Part shown: in pieces, positions 1 through 5,200 of the stretch
How positions within the stretch are numbered: position 1 is the first letter of the stretch
How the letters are laid out: every line of letters starts with the position of its first letter
Assembly: GCA_027457205.1 (NCBI GenBank)
Contig: DAIDTM010000079.1
Coordinates: 1 to 5,200, forward strand
Reading direction: 5' to 3'
Length of the DNA stretch: 5,200 nt
Source: Anaerolineae bacterium
GTDB taxonomy: Bacteria > Chloroflexota > Anaerolineae > UBA4142
Position numbers and translations under genes: made by a program
Notes under the pieces: generated by a model
Database searches by the model: none
Told to the model about the DNA's origin: nothing
Seen by the model: the letters and a program-made list of their open reading frames with translations, nothing else

Positions 1-2
1 CG

Positions 3-254
3 TTCATTTTGATTTTTGTTGTCTTGTTCATTGTGGTCGTTGGAGAACTGAGTTATTATTTCTTTTTTCTTCTCTCAAGAACACCTGTTGCCGTCGCTAC
101 TCACGTTTCTCCCACCATTATCACCTCATCGGTACCGACAGCCGCGAAGACAATTCCGACGCCGATCACTTCGAAAAATGACATCACCGCTATTTACCAG
201 AAACCCGGCGATGCGGCCGGCCGCTCCATCCTTCCAAAGATGGACCTACATTGA
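3..254 (+). CDS. 3' end of an unrecognised membrane-anchored protein (partial)
   Basis: The reading frame is open from the window edge to a TGA at 252-254, giving 83 residues. I do not recognise the family. The first ~25 residues are almost entirely hydrophobic and aromatic (I, F, V, L, Y) and form one membrane helix. Next comes a ~35-residue linker rich in Ser, Thr, Pro and Ala, then a short polar tail ending in PKMDLH. A helix plus S/T/P-rich linker is typical of an anchored protein whose tail lies outside the membrane. TTG at position 9 could be the start of a very small protein, but the frame continues upstream, so this may equally be the end of a longer one. The first 130 bases are clearly more A/T-rich than the genes to the right. 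The downstream gene starts 57 bases later and has no convincing promoter of its own, so the two may be cotranscribed. Confidence 0.4.
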   Translation, partial: FILIFVVLFIVVVGELSYYFFFLLSRTPVAVATHVSPTIITSSVPTAAKTIPTPITSKNDITAIYQKPGDAAGRSILPKMDLH

Positions 255-311
255 CGGTTCGGCATTGCCACCGGATCCAAACTTTGCATGTAGCGGCGTA
301 ACAACAAGGAC

Positions 312-1091
312 ATGACTCGCCACTCCATCACCCTCCTCTCCGTCCGCATTGACAACGTCACTTACGCCGACGCGATGGCGCGCGTGCAAACCTTCCTGCG
401 CGAACCCGGCTTGCACCAAATCGCGACCGTCAACCCGGAGTTCGTCGTGATGACGCAGACGAACGCGGAATTTAGGCGCGTGCTGAACACCACCGCACTC
501 AACGTCCCCGATGGCGTTGGCTTGCTGTGGGCATCGCGGCATTTGGGCACACCGCTGCGCGAGCGGGTCACGGGACAAGAGATGGTGGATCGCATCACGG
601 CGCTGGCGGCGGAACACGGGCACCGCGTCTTTTTTCTCGGCGCGCGCGAAGGGATTGCCGAACGCGCTGCGGCAGCGCTCGCGGCAATGCATCCGCGCTT
701 GCAAATCGCCGGCTGTTACGCCGGCTCGCCCGCGCGTGAAGAGGAAGACAACATCGTCGCGCGCGTGAACGCGGCGAACGCGCAGATTCTTTTCGTCGCG
801 TACGGTCCGCCGAAACAAGAGCTGTGGATCGCGCGGAACGCGGCGCGGCTCGCTCCGCGCGTTTCAGTCGCGATGGGCGTCGGCGGCACGTTCGACACGC
901 TGGCGGGCATCGTGCCGCGCGCGCCGCAGTGGATTCGCAATGCCGGCTTTGAGTGGACCTACCGCTTACTGCGCGAGCCACGGCGATTCAAGCGGCAATT
1001 GGCGATTCCGTACTTTATGTGGCTGGTGGTGACGCGGGGAAAATCGGAACACGAAGACCGCGAAAGGAGACAAAAACCGCGAAAGGAGTAA
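312..1091 (+). CDS. WecG/TagA/CpsF family glycosyltransferase (GT26)
   Basis: A 259-residue member of the family that transfers N-acetylmannosamine or a related sugar from UDP onto an undecaprenyl-diphosphate-linked sugar on the inner membrane face. This is an early step in making wall teichoic acid, enterobacterial common antigen or capsule. Family signatures occur in order: TVNPEFVV (39-46), NVPDGVGLLWASR (64-76), RVFFLGAREG (105-114), GPPKQELW (165-172), GVGGTFD (189-195) and the basic C-terminal segment EWTYRLLREPRRFKRQ (214-229), which in TagA takes part in membrane association. T39 and D67 correspond to the catalytic Thr and Asp described for TagA. Length is normal, except that residues ~244-259 are a highly charged extra tail encoded by DNA repeats. 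The ATG at 312 is preceded by AAGGA only one base away, a poorly spaced ribosome site, but the protein start fits the family well. The exact sugar and polymer cannot be told from sequence. Confidence 0.93.
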   Translation: MTRHSITLLSVRIDNVTYADAMARVQTFLREPGLHQIATVNPEFVVMTQTNAEFRRVLNTTALNVPDGVGLLWASRHLGTPLRERVTGQEMVDRITALAAEHGHRVFFLGAREGIAERAAAALAAMHPRLQIAGCYAGSPAREEEDNIVARVNAANAQILFVAYGPPKQELWIARNAARLAPRVSVAMGVGGTFDTLAGIVPRAPQWIRNAGFEWTYRLLREPRRFKRQLAIPYFMWLVVTRGKSEHEDRERRQKPRKE

Positions 1092-1137
1092 TATGCCCCT
1101 TTCGCGGTTTTCGCGCTTGTCGCGGCTATCGCGTTCC
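1057..1137. repeat. CCGCGAAAGG-type word repeats spanning the gene end
   Basis: The 12-mer CCGCGAAAGGAG occurs twice in the same direction, at 1058-1069 and 1077-1088, 19 bases apart. From 1098 the complementary word CCTTTCGCGG appears, followed by a degenerate run in which TCGCG recurs every 9-10 bases up to ~1135. The left half encodes the last dozen residues of the WecG/TagA protein and its stop codon. The right half is intergenic. The two direct copies can compete for pairing with the same right arm. From memory I associate 'CGCGAAAGG/TTCGCGG' word repeats with intergenic DNA of Chloroflexota and other environmental genomes. That association needs a genome-wide count. Confidence 0.7.
1073..1111. 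terminator. Probable bidirectional terminator hairpin
   Basis: A perfect 14-base inverted repeat (1073-1086 against 1098-1111, core CCGCGAAAGG/CCTTTCGCGG) encloses an 11-base loop. On the + strand the stem ends in TTTT. On the - strand it ends in TTTTT, because 1072-1076 are all A. It lies between two converging genes and contains the TAA of the left one (1089-1091), so it can end transcription from both sides. The T-runs are short and followed by CGCG on the + strand, so termination in that direction may be partial. Confidence 0.65.
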
Positions 1138-1143
1138 AAGAAC

Positions 1144-1803
1144 TTAATTCTCTGCTACGAGCTTGTATCCCTGCCCGCGCGCGGTGGTTAGTCGCTGCGG
1201 CTTGCTTGGATTCTCTTCGATTTTTTCGCGCACCCAGCGAATGTGCACGTCAAGTGTCCGCGTGTCGCCGAGATAATCGGTCTCCCACACCTCTTTCATC
1301 AGCGTCTTGCGCGTCACCGTCTGCCCCGCGCGGCTCATCAGAATTTTCAAAAGCCCAAACTCTTTCGGCGTCAGCGGGAAATTCTTGCTGCCACGCGCCA
1401 ATCTGCGTTTCTCCAGATCGAGCGATAGATGCCCCACTGTCAACAAGCGCGGCGGTTTTTCATCGATCGCGTTCTTGACCCGCGCCACCAGTTTCCGCGC
1501 GGCGATCGGCTTGTGCACGATGCCTGCCGGCGCGATCCCGCTTTCGATTTTGGCGTTCGGCTGGGTGATCAAAACAATCGGGGCGAACGATTCAGCGTGG
1601 AGTTTCTTGCACAGACTTTTGCAATTCAAGCGCGGCGATGTCGCGTCGACAATCACCGCGTCGAGGTGGTGTGTTTTTGCCGCAGCGTGCGCCTGTCGAC
1701 CGCTGTGCGCGGTCAGGATCGTGAATTCTCGCTTGCTGAAAAAACTCGCGTATGAAGTGGTTGTCGGCTTGTCATTGCCCACAATCAAGACGGTGGCTGA
1801 CAT
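1144..1803 (-). CDS. OmpR/PhoB-family response regulator with degenerate receiver
   Basis: A 219-residue two-domain transcription regulator. Residues ~1-113 form a receiver domain. D53 (in AVIVDAT), T80 and K98 (in HKP) match the phospho-acceptor, switch Thr and conserved Lys. The usual acidic pair before the first turn is replaced by G9-N10, with only D11 left, the LP after the phospho-Asp is changed, and the stretch between T80 and K98 is several residues short. Residues ~120-219 form a standard winged-helix DNA-binding domain: LTPKEFGLLKIL (144-155), VTRKTLMKEVW (163-173), the recognition helix region TRTLDVHIRWVREKIEENP (181-199) and the wing ARGQGYKL (208-215). No histidine kinase gene is in the window. 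The ATG at 1803 has a good ribosome site and promoter. Because Mg2+ binding is likely weakened, the protein may work without phosphorylation or with unusual chemistry. Its targets are unknown; the divergent glycosyltransferase operon is the nearest candidate. Confidence 0.92.
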   Translation of the reverse strand: MSATVLIVGNDKPTTTSYASFFSKREFTILTAHSGRQAHAAAKTHHLDAVIVDATSPRLNCKSLCKKLHAESFAPIVLITQPNAKIESGIAPAGIVHKPIAARKLVARVKNAIDEKPPRLLTVGHLSLDLEKRRLARGSKNFPLTPKEFGLLKILMSRAGQTVTRKTLMKEVWETDYLGDTRTLDVHIRWVREKIEENPSKPQRLTTARGQGYKLVAEN

Positions 1804-1810
1804 CGAGTGA

Positions 1811-1817
1811 CTCCCCT
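1811..1817 (-). promoter_or_regulatory. Ribosome binding site of the response regulator
   Basis: Read on the - strand this is AGGGGAG, seven bases before the ATG at 1803-1801. It supports that start codon and shows that this genome does use Shine-Dalgarno initiation, in contrast to the gene at 1981. Confidence 0.7.
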
Positions 1818-1838
1818 GAGGCGTCCGAAGACGATTCT

Positions 1839-1867
1839 ATTATACTCAAGTGCTTTAAGATTGGCAA
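1839..1867 (-). promoter_or_regulatory. Sigma70-type promoter of the response regulator
   Basis: On the - strand, TTGCCA (1867-1862) and a perfect TATAAT (1844-1839) are separated by exactly 17 bases. Transcription would begin near 1832, giving a leader of about 30 bases that carries the AGGGGAG ribosome site. Confidence 0.75.
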
Positions 1868-1904
1868 GCGCACTCCGCGATTTAGGATTTTGCATCGCCG
1901 CGAC

Positions 1905-1946
1905 AAAAAGAAATCAGAAATCGTCGATTGAAAATTCTAAATTGAC
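1905..1946 (+). repeat. A/T-rich word repeat in the divergent control region
   Basis: An A/T-rich island in otherwise GC-rich DNA. It contains a tandem heptamer AGAAATC at 1909-1915 and 1916-1922, then ATTGAAAATTCTAAATTG (1927-1944), a loose palindrome of ATTG...AAATT type. GATTT also occurs twice with 7-base spacing at 1879-1883 and 1886-1890, as the inverse of the GAAATC words. The right end runs into the -35 box (1942-1947) of the next gene. It could be a dispersed repeat, a regulator site or both. Sequence alone does not decide. Confidence 0.45.
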
Positions 1947-1970
1947 CTTTGGGATTGTCGATGTTATAAT
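1942..1970 (+). promoter_or_regulatory. Strong extended -10 promoter of the GT2-yfhO operon, predicted leaderless
   Basis: TTGACC (1942-1947), a 17-base spacer and a perfect TATAAT (1965-1970) preceded by TGT (1962-1964), the extended -10 signature. The start point expected about 7 bases after the -10 falls near 1977, only a few bases before the ATG at 1981. No room is left for a ribosome binding site, so the mRNA should be leaderless or nearly so. This fixes the start codon at 1981 and argues against using the open frame further upstream. Confidence 0.75.
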
Positions 1971-1980
1971 CGCGCCACCG

Positions 1981-2739
1981 ATGAAAACCTTCGTGATTCT
2001 TCCGACCTACGATGAAGTCCGGAATCTAGGTCCGATGGTCGAACAACTTTTATCGCTCCCCATTGACGACCTCAATCTTCTGATTATCGACGACAACTCC
2101 CAGGACGGCACCGGCAAACTCGCCGATGCGCTGCGCGACCAGAATCCCAATCGCGTTTGGACGATGCACCGCCCCGGCAAGATGGGGCTGGGCACCGCGT
2201 ACATCACCGGCTTTCGTTGGGCAATCGAGCACGGCGCGGACAGCATCATTCAAATGGACGCCGATTTTTCCCACTCTCCCGCGTACTTGCCGCAGTTCAT
2301 TTCCAAAATGGACAAGTTCGATGTCGTCGTCGGCTCGCGCTATGTGCCCGGCGGCAAACTCGATCCGCGCTGGAGCGGCTGGCGCTACTTGCTTAGCAAG
2401 TGGGCGAACAGCATCTGGGTGCGCCTGATCCTGGGAACGCAAGTGCGCGACGCTACCGCCGGGTTCAAATGCTGGAGCCGTCGCGCGCTCGATCGCATTG
2501 CGCTGGGCAGCATTCGCTCCAACGGTTATGTGTTTCAAGTCGAGATGGCGTACCTGTGCGAGAAACTCGGCTTCAGTATCCTGGAGTGGCCCATCTATTT
2601 TGAGGATCGCCGCATCGGTAAATCAAAAATGACGGTGCCGGTAAAACTAGAAGCCGCGTGGCGCGTGTTTGAGATCCGCTTGCGCTACGGCGGACTGAAA
2701 AAGATTTCGCGAGTCGAGTATCAGCGTGAACCGGCGTGA
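1981..2739 (+). CDS. GT2 polyprenol-phosphate sugar (mannose-like) synthase
   Basis: A 252-residue soluble GT2 enzyme of the dolichol/polyprenol-phosphate mannose synthase type. It would move a sugar from a nucleotide donor to a polyprenyl phosphate on the cytoplasmic membrane face. Family motifs: VILPTYDE (5-12), LLIIDDNSQDGT (33-44), the metal-binding DAD motif in QMDADFSHSP (91-100), VGSRYVPGG (117-125), DATAGFKCWSR (157-167), GYVFQVEMAY (182-191) and FEDRRIGKSKM (207-217), the last being the acceptor-loop region. It ends without the membrane helices that some relatives carry, so it resembles short Dpm1-like enzymes. The frame is open upstream to 1807, but the promoter at 1942-1970 and the family N-terminus select ATG 1981. 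Its last 14 bases overlap the GTG start of the YfhO-like gene, indicating one operon and translational coupling. The sugar (mannose, glucose or GlcNAc) cannot be assigned. Confidence 0.93.
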   Translation: MKTFVILPTYDEVRNLGPMVEQLLSLPIDDLNLLIIDDNSQDGTGKLADALRDQNPNRVWTMHRPGKMGLGTAYITGFRWAIEHGADSIIQMDADFSHSPAYLPQFISKMDKFDVVVGSRYVPGGKLDPRWSGWRYLLSKWANSIWVRLILGTQVRDATAGFKCWSRRALDRIALGSIRSNGYVFQVEMAYLCEKLGFSILEWPIYFEDRRIGKSKMTVPVKLEAAWRVFEIRLRYGGLKKISRVEYQREPA

Positions 2740-5200
2740 TGGACTGATCGTTCTCGCGTTCTTCGCGCTCGCCGCGATTTTTTTTGCCCCGGTCGTTCTT
2801 GGCGGCGCGTCGCTCGTCCCGTTCGATAACCTGTTTCGCTTTCCGCCGTGGAGCGCATTCGCCGCGCAGTTCGGCGTGACGACGCCGCACAATGAACTGG
2901 TCAGCGACCTCCTGCTGGAGAATTACGCCTGGAAGAAATTCATCGTCGAATCCCTGCAGGCGCGCGAAATTCCGCTGTGGAATCCATACCTCTTCGCCGG
3001 CGTGCCCTTCCTCGCCGCCGGGCAGAACTCGGCGCTCTACCCCTTTAGTCTCCTGTTCTACATCCTGCCGATTGATCGCGCGTTCGGCTATTTCGTCGCG
3101 CTGCAACTTGTCATCGCCGCGCTGACGATGTTCGCGTTCGCGCGCGTGCTCGGTCTCAGCCGATTCTCCGCGAGCATCAGCGCGATCGTCTATGCGTTCA
3201 GCGGTTTTTTCATCGTCAGCACCGCGTTCCCGATGATCATCAGCGCCGCCGCGTGGCTGCCGGCAATTCTCGCCTGCATCGAACTGATCGTGCGCGGCAA
3301 GAACAGCGCGCGGCAAATTCTGTTCGCGCTCGTCGGCGCGATCCTCCTCGGCATTCAATTCCTTGCCGGGCACATTGAGATTTCGATCTATGTACTGATC
3401 GTCGCCGCGTTCTACGCGCTGTGGCGAGGATTGCAGACCTTCCCAATTTTCAAGATCTGGAAGGTCTGGTCGCTCGTCGCGCTGATGACCGCCATCGGCA
3501 TCGCGCTCGGCGCGGTGCAACTGATTCCGCTGTACGAATTGGTGCAGAGTAATTTCCGCAGTGGTTCGGTCACGTATCAGGACGTGATTGGCTGGGCGTA
3601 TCCCGTCCGTCAGATCGTCACATTTTTCATTCCCGATTTCTTTGGCAACCCAACCGCGCATTCTTACTTTGACGTTTTCGATTTCACAAACCACGCCGCG
3701 CCATTCGGCACGATCTTCTGGGGCATCAAGAATTATGTCGAAGCCGGCGCGTACGTGGGCATCCTGCCGCTGCTGCTCGCGCTCATCGCCATCGTCTCGA
3801 CAATCACATTTTACGTATCACATCACGCGTCTCCCGTCACTCGTCACTCGTCACTCGTCGCTTTATTCGCGACGCTTGCAATTCTCTCCCTTCTCTTCAC
3901 CTTCGGCACGCCGCTGTACGCGCTGCTGTTTTACTTTATGCCCGGCTTCAACCAACTCCATACGCCGTTCCGCTGGGTGTTTCCATTCACGCTGAGCGTG
4001 GCAGTGCTGGCAGGCATTGGCGCGGAAGTTCTGGCAGATAGAGATTGGAAATTGGAGATTGGAAAACTGAATCTCCAATCTCTAATCTCCAATCTTACTT
4101 TGCTCATTGGCATCCTCACGCTCGCCGCGCTCGCGATCTCTCGCGTGCTGCCTGCGCCAACACTCGCGCTTGCGGACCGCCTGCTACGCTCTTCCCATCT
4201 CGCGCAACAGGCATTCGACAGCGGGCAGATGTTTTACTCGTACGAGTTCCGCAATGTTTTGGTCTTTGCGATCTTTGTGATCGGCGCGGGCATCGTCCTG
4301 CTCACGTCGCGCAGCGCGCGGCAGATTCGCGGCGTTCCGATCTGGCAGCCGCTCGCGCTCGTCGTCGTCATTGCCGATCTGTTCGTCTTCGGCATGGGAT
4401 TTTATCCGCGCGCCGATCCACGCCTCATCGATTTCACGCCGCCGGCGGTCAAGTTCCTGCAACAGGACACGTCGCTCTATCGCGTCACCAGCTACGACGT
4501 CCGCGGCGACGCGAGTCAGAAAGTGTTCAATCCCAATGTCGGAATGTTCTACAACATCGCCGACATCCGCGGCTACGATTCAATCATTCCCAAGCAATAC
4601 GCCGATTTGATGGGTCTGCTCGCGCCGCAGGACGAGCTGCTCGACAATCGCATCGCGCCGTTCTACAATCCCGATCCGCTCTCATCGCCAATTCTCAATC
4701 TGCTGAACGTCAAGTACGTCCTGACGACGCGCCCGCTGCCGAACGCAGGCTATACGCTGGTCTACGACGGCGAGATCAAAATCTACCGCAACGACCGCGT
4801 GCTGCCGCGCGTGTTTATGGTTCCGCAGGCGCGCGTGATTCCCGACAGTACCGCGCTGCTCGCGCAGATGAAAACATTCGACCCAGCGCGGGAGGTGCTG
4901 CTCGATCAAGACCCCGGCGTCCCGGCAACGGCGGCGTGCGCGTTCAAGCCGGTTTCCATCGACCAGTACACAGGTGATGAAGTGATCGTCCAGAGCAGCC
5001 AGAACTGCGCGGGCTGGCTCGTCTTGTCCGATTCGTACTTTCCGGGCTGGCTCGCGCAGCTCGACGGCAACGATGCGCCGCTCTATCGCGCCGATTACAA
5101 TTTTCGCGCGGTCTACGTTCCTGCCGGCGATCACACGATTCGCTTCAAGTACAGTCCGCTCTCGTTCCGCGTTGGCGGGATCGGCTCGTTCCTCGGCGCG
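2726..5200 (+). CDS. YfhO-like multi-pass membrane glycosyltransferase (3' end beyond window)
   Basis: The frame is open for all 825 codons to the window edge. It starts at GTG 2726, the only usual start codon after the upstream in-frame stop at 2696, with a weak GAG ribosome site. A first helix (~7-25) follows VNRRDG, then an outer loop with D34, D61 and WNPYLFAGVPF (85-95), about a dozen further helices to ~558, and a long extracytoplasmic C-terminal part. This last part carries RGYDSI (615-620), LNLLNVKYVLT (657-667) and SYFPGW (770-775), all typical of YfhO-family proteins. A final helix is expected just beyond the window. In Bacillus, YfhO uses undecaprenyl-phosphate sugar made by CsbB to glycosylate lipoteichoic acid. 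The overlapping GT2 gene here is the obvious supplier. The acceptor is unknown. Residues 237-248, ~363-378 and 439-457 are encoded by DNA repeats inserted in frame, all between hydrophobic segments. No frameshift is seen. Confidence 0.88.
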   Translation, partial: MNRRDGLIVLAFFALAAIFFAPVVLGGASLVPFDNLFRFPPWSAFAAQFGVTTPHNELVSDLLLENYAWKKFIVESLQAREIPLWNPYLFAGVPFLAAGQNSALYPFSLLFYILPIDRAFGYFVALQLVIAALTMFAFARVLGLSRFSASISAIVYAFSGFFIVSTAFPMIISAAAWLPAILACIELIVRGKNSARQILFALVGAILLGIQFLAGHIEISIYVLIVAAFYALWRGLQTFPIFKIWKVWSLVALMTAIGIALGAVQLIPLYELVQSNFRSGSVTYQDVIGWAYPVRQIVTFFIPDFFGNPTAHSYFDVFDFTNHAAPFGTIFWGIKNYVEAGAYVGILPLLLALIAIVSTITFYVSHHASPVTRHSSLVALFATLAILSLLFTFGTPLYALLFYFMPGFNQLHTPFRWVFPFTLSVAVLAGIGAEVLADRDWKLEIGKLNLQSLISNLTLLIGILTLAALAISRVLPAPTLALADRLLRSSHLAQQAFDSGQMFYSYEFRNVLVFAIFVIGAGIVLLTSRSARQIRGVPIWQPLALVVVIADLFVFGMGFYPRADPRLIDFTPPAVKFLQQDTSLYRVTSYDVRGDASQKVFNPNVGMFYNIADIRGYDSIIPKQYADLMGLLAPQDELLDNRIAPFYNPDPLSSPILNLLNVKYVLTTRPLPNAGYTLVYDGEIKIYRNDRVLPRVFMVPQARVIPDSTALLAQMKTFDPAREVLLDQDPGVPATAACAFKPVSIDQYTGDEVIVQSSQNCAGWLVLSDSYFPGWLAQLDGNDAPLYRADYNFRAVYVPAGDHTIRFKYSPLSFRVGGIGSFLGA
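3434..3468. repeat. AGACCTTCC palindrome inside the yfhO-like gene
   Basis: Perfect 10-base arms CAGACCTTCC (3434-3443) and GGAAGGTCTG (3459-3468) flank a 15-base centre that pairs further but imperfectly (3446-3450 with 3452-3456, including one G-T). It encodes residues 237-248 (QTFPIFKIWKVW) in the loop between the helices ending near 231 and beginning near 250. I recall CAGACCTTCC...GGAAGGTCTG palindromes as intergenic repeats in Chloroflexota-like genomes. This is recognition, not a search result. Confidence 0.65.
3813..3860 (+). repeat. CGTCACT heptamer tandem repeat inside the yfhO-like gene
   Basis: Three perfect copies of CGTCACT at 3835-3855, plus a partial fourth (CGTC, 3856-3859). 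They are preceded by a degenerate ACGTATCACATCACGCG stretch (3813-3829) of similar words. It encodes roughly residues 363-378 between two hydrophobic helices (ending ~362, starting ~379). The unit is 7 bases, so gain or loss of one copy would shift the reading frame, while three copies equal exactly seven codons. Confidence 0.75.
4042..4095. repeat. AGATTGGA-word hairpin repeat inside the yfhO-like gene
   Basis: A 22-base inverted repeat (4042-4063 against 4074-4095) with a 10-base loop. The arms are built of AGATTGGA / TCCAATCT words. Twenty positions pair perfectly, one forms G-U in RNA (4054) and one is an A-C mismatch (4050). It encodes residues 439-457 (starting RDWKLEIGKLNLQ), a polar insert between helices ending ~437 and starting ~458. 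The A/T-rich composition and word structure differ sharply from the surrounding GC-rich coding DNA. Confidence 0.8.

Noticed and set aside
251..311. Promoter for the WecG/TagA gene (TTGACG at 251 or TTGCCA at 265)
   Set aside because: Neither box has an acceptable -10 at 16-18 bases; the best hexamers match only about half the consensus.
205..311. Truncated sortase, suggested by helix, S/T/P linker and ILPK near the fragment's end
   Set aside because: The similarity is a few residues only, and neither the same frame after the TGA nor the neighbouring frame continues with sortase-like sequence.
246..818. Open - strand frame opposite the WecG/TagA gene
   Set aside because: No family features, and it is entirely shadowed by a gene with full motif support.
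1807..1980. N-terminal extension of the GT2 enzyme upstream of ATG 1981
   Set aside because: The extra residues match no family sequence, and they would be encoded upstream of the predicted transcription start.
2573..3694. Long open frame on the - strand (about 373 codons)
   Set aside because: It lies opposite the yfhO-like gene, its product is a low-complexity Arg/Glu/Asp-rich chain with no recognisable domain, and it is explained by GC-rich codon bias on the other strand.
3434..4095. CRISPR array or mobile element as an explanation of the repeats
   Set aside because: There are no regularly spaced direct repeats with unique spacers and no transposase or terminal repeats of an insertion sequence; the three repeats are unrelated to each other.
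4045..4977. Open + frame of about 310 codons overlapping the yfhO-like gene
   Set aside because: It starts inside the AGATTGGA hairpin and gives an Arg/Ala/Ser-rich chain without motifs, while the other frame shows clear YfhO-family motifs throughout.

Overview
The window looks like a piece of chromosome from a high-GC, monoderm-type environmental bacterium, most likely Chloroflexota (Anaerolineae-like). This placement is an inference. It rests on the style of the genes (a compact WecG/TagA enzyme, a soluble polyprenol-phosphate sugar synthase and a YfhO-type membrane glycosyltransferase) and on several families of short 'word-like' DNA repeats that I associate with such genomes. No rRNA, tRNA, CRISPR array, insertion sequence or integrase is visible.

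Layout. Bases 1-254 hold the 3' end of an unrecognised membrane-anchored protein. A WecG/TagA/CpsF glycosyltransferase follows at 312-1091 (+). It ends inside a repeat-rich hairpin (1073-1111) that can act as a terminator for it and for the converging OmpR/PhoB-type response regulator at 1144-1803 (-). The 177 bases at 1804-1980 form a divergent control region with two well-formed sigma70-type promoters: TTGCCA-17-TATAAT for the regulator and TTGACC-17-TATAAT with an extended -10 for the genes to the right. The right-hand operon consists of a GT2 polyprenol-phosphate sugar synthase (1981-2739) and a large YfhO-like membrane protein. The latter starts at GTG 2726, overlaps the GT2 gene by 14 bases and is still open at the window edge (825 codons seen).

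How the genes fit together. The GT2 enzyme would charge a polyprenyl phosphate with a sugar on the cytoplasmic face. The YfhO-like GT-C protein would then use that lipid-linked sugar outside the membrane to decorate a surface polymer, as is known for the csbB-yfhO pair of Bacillus. The WecG/TagA enzyme makes a lipid-linked precursor for a surface glycopolymer. The region is therefore best read as a cell-envelope glycan locus, with an atypical response regulator next to it as a candidate, unproven, controller.

The most unusual aspect is DNA structure. At least three unrelated palindromic or tandem repeats sit in frame inside the yfhO-like gene, each in a stretch between predicted membrane helices. 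A fourth family makes up the C-terminal tail, stop codon and terminator of the WecG/TagA gene. A fifth A/T-rich word repeat lies in the divergent promoter region and runs into the -35 box. The GT2 mRNA is predicted to be leaderless or almost so.
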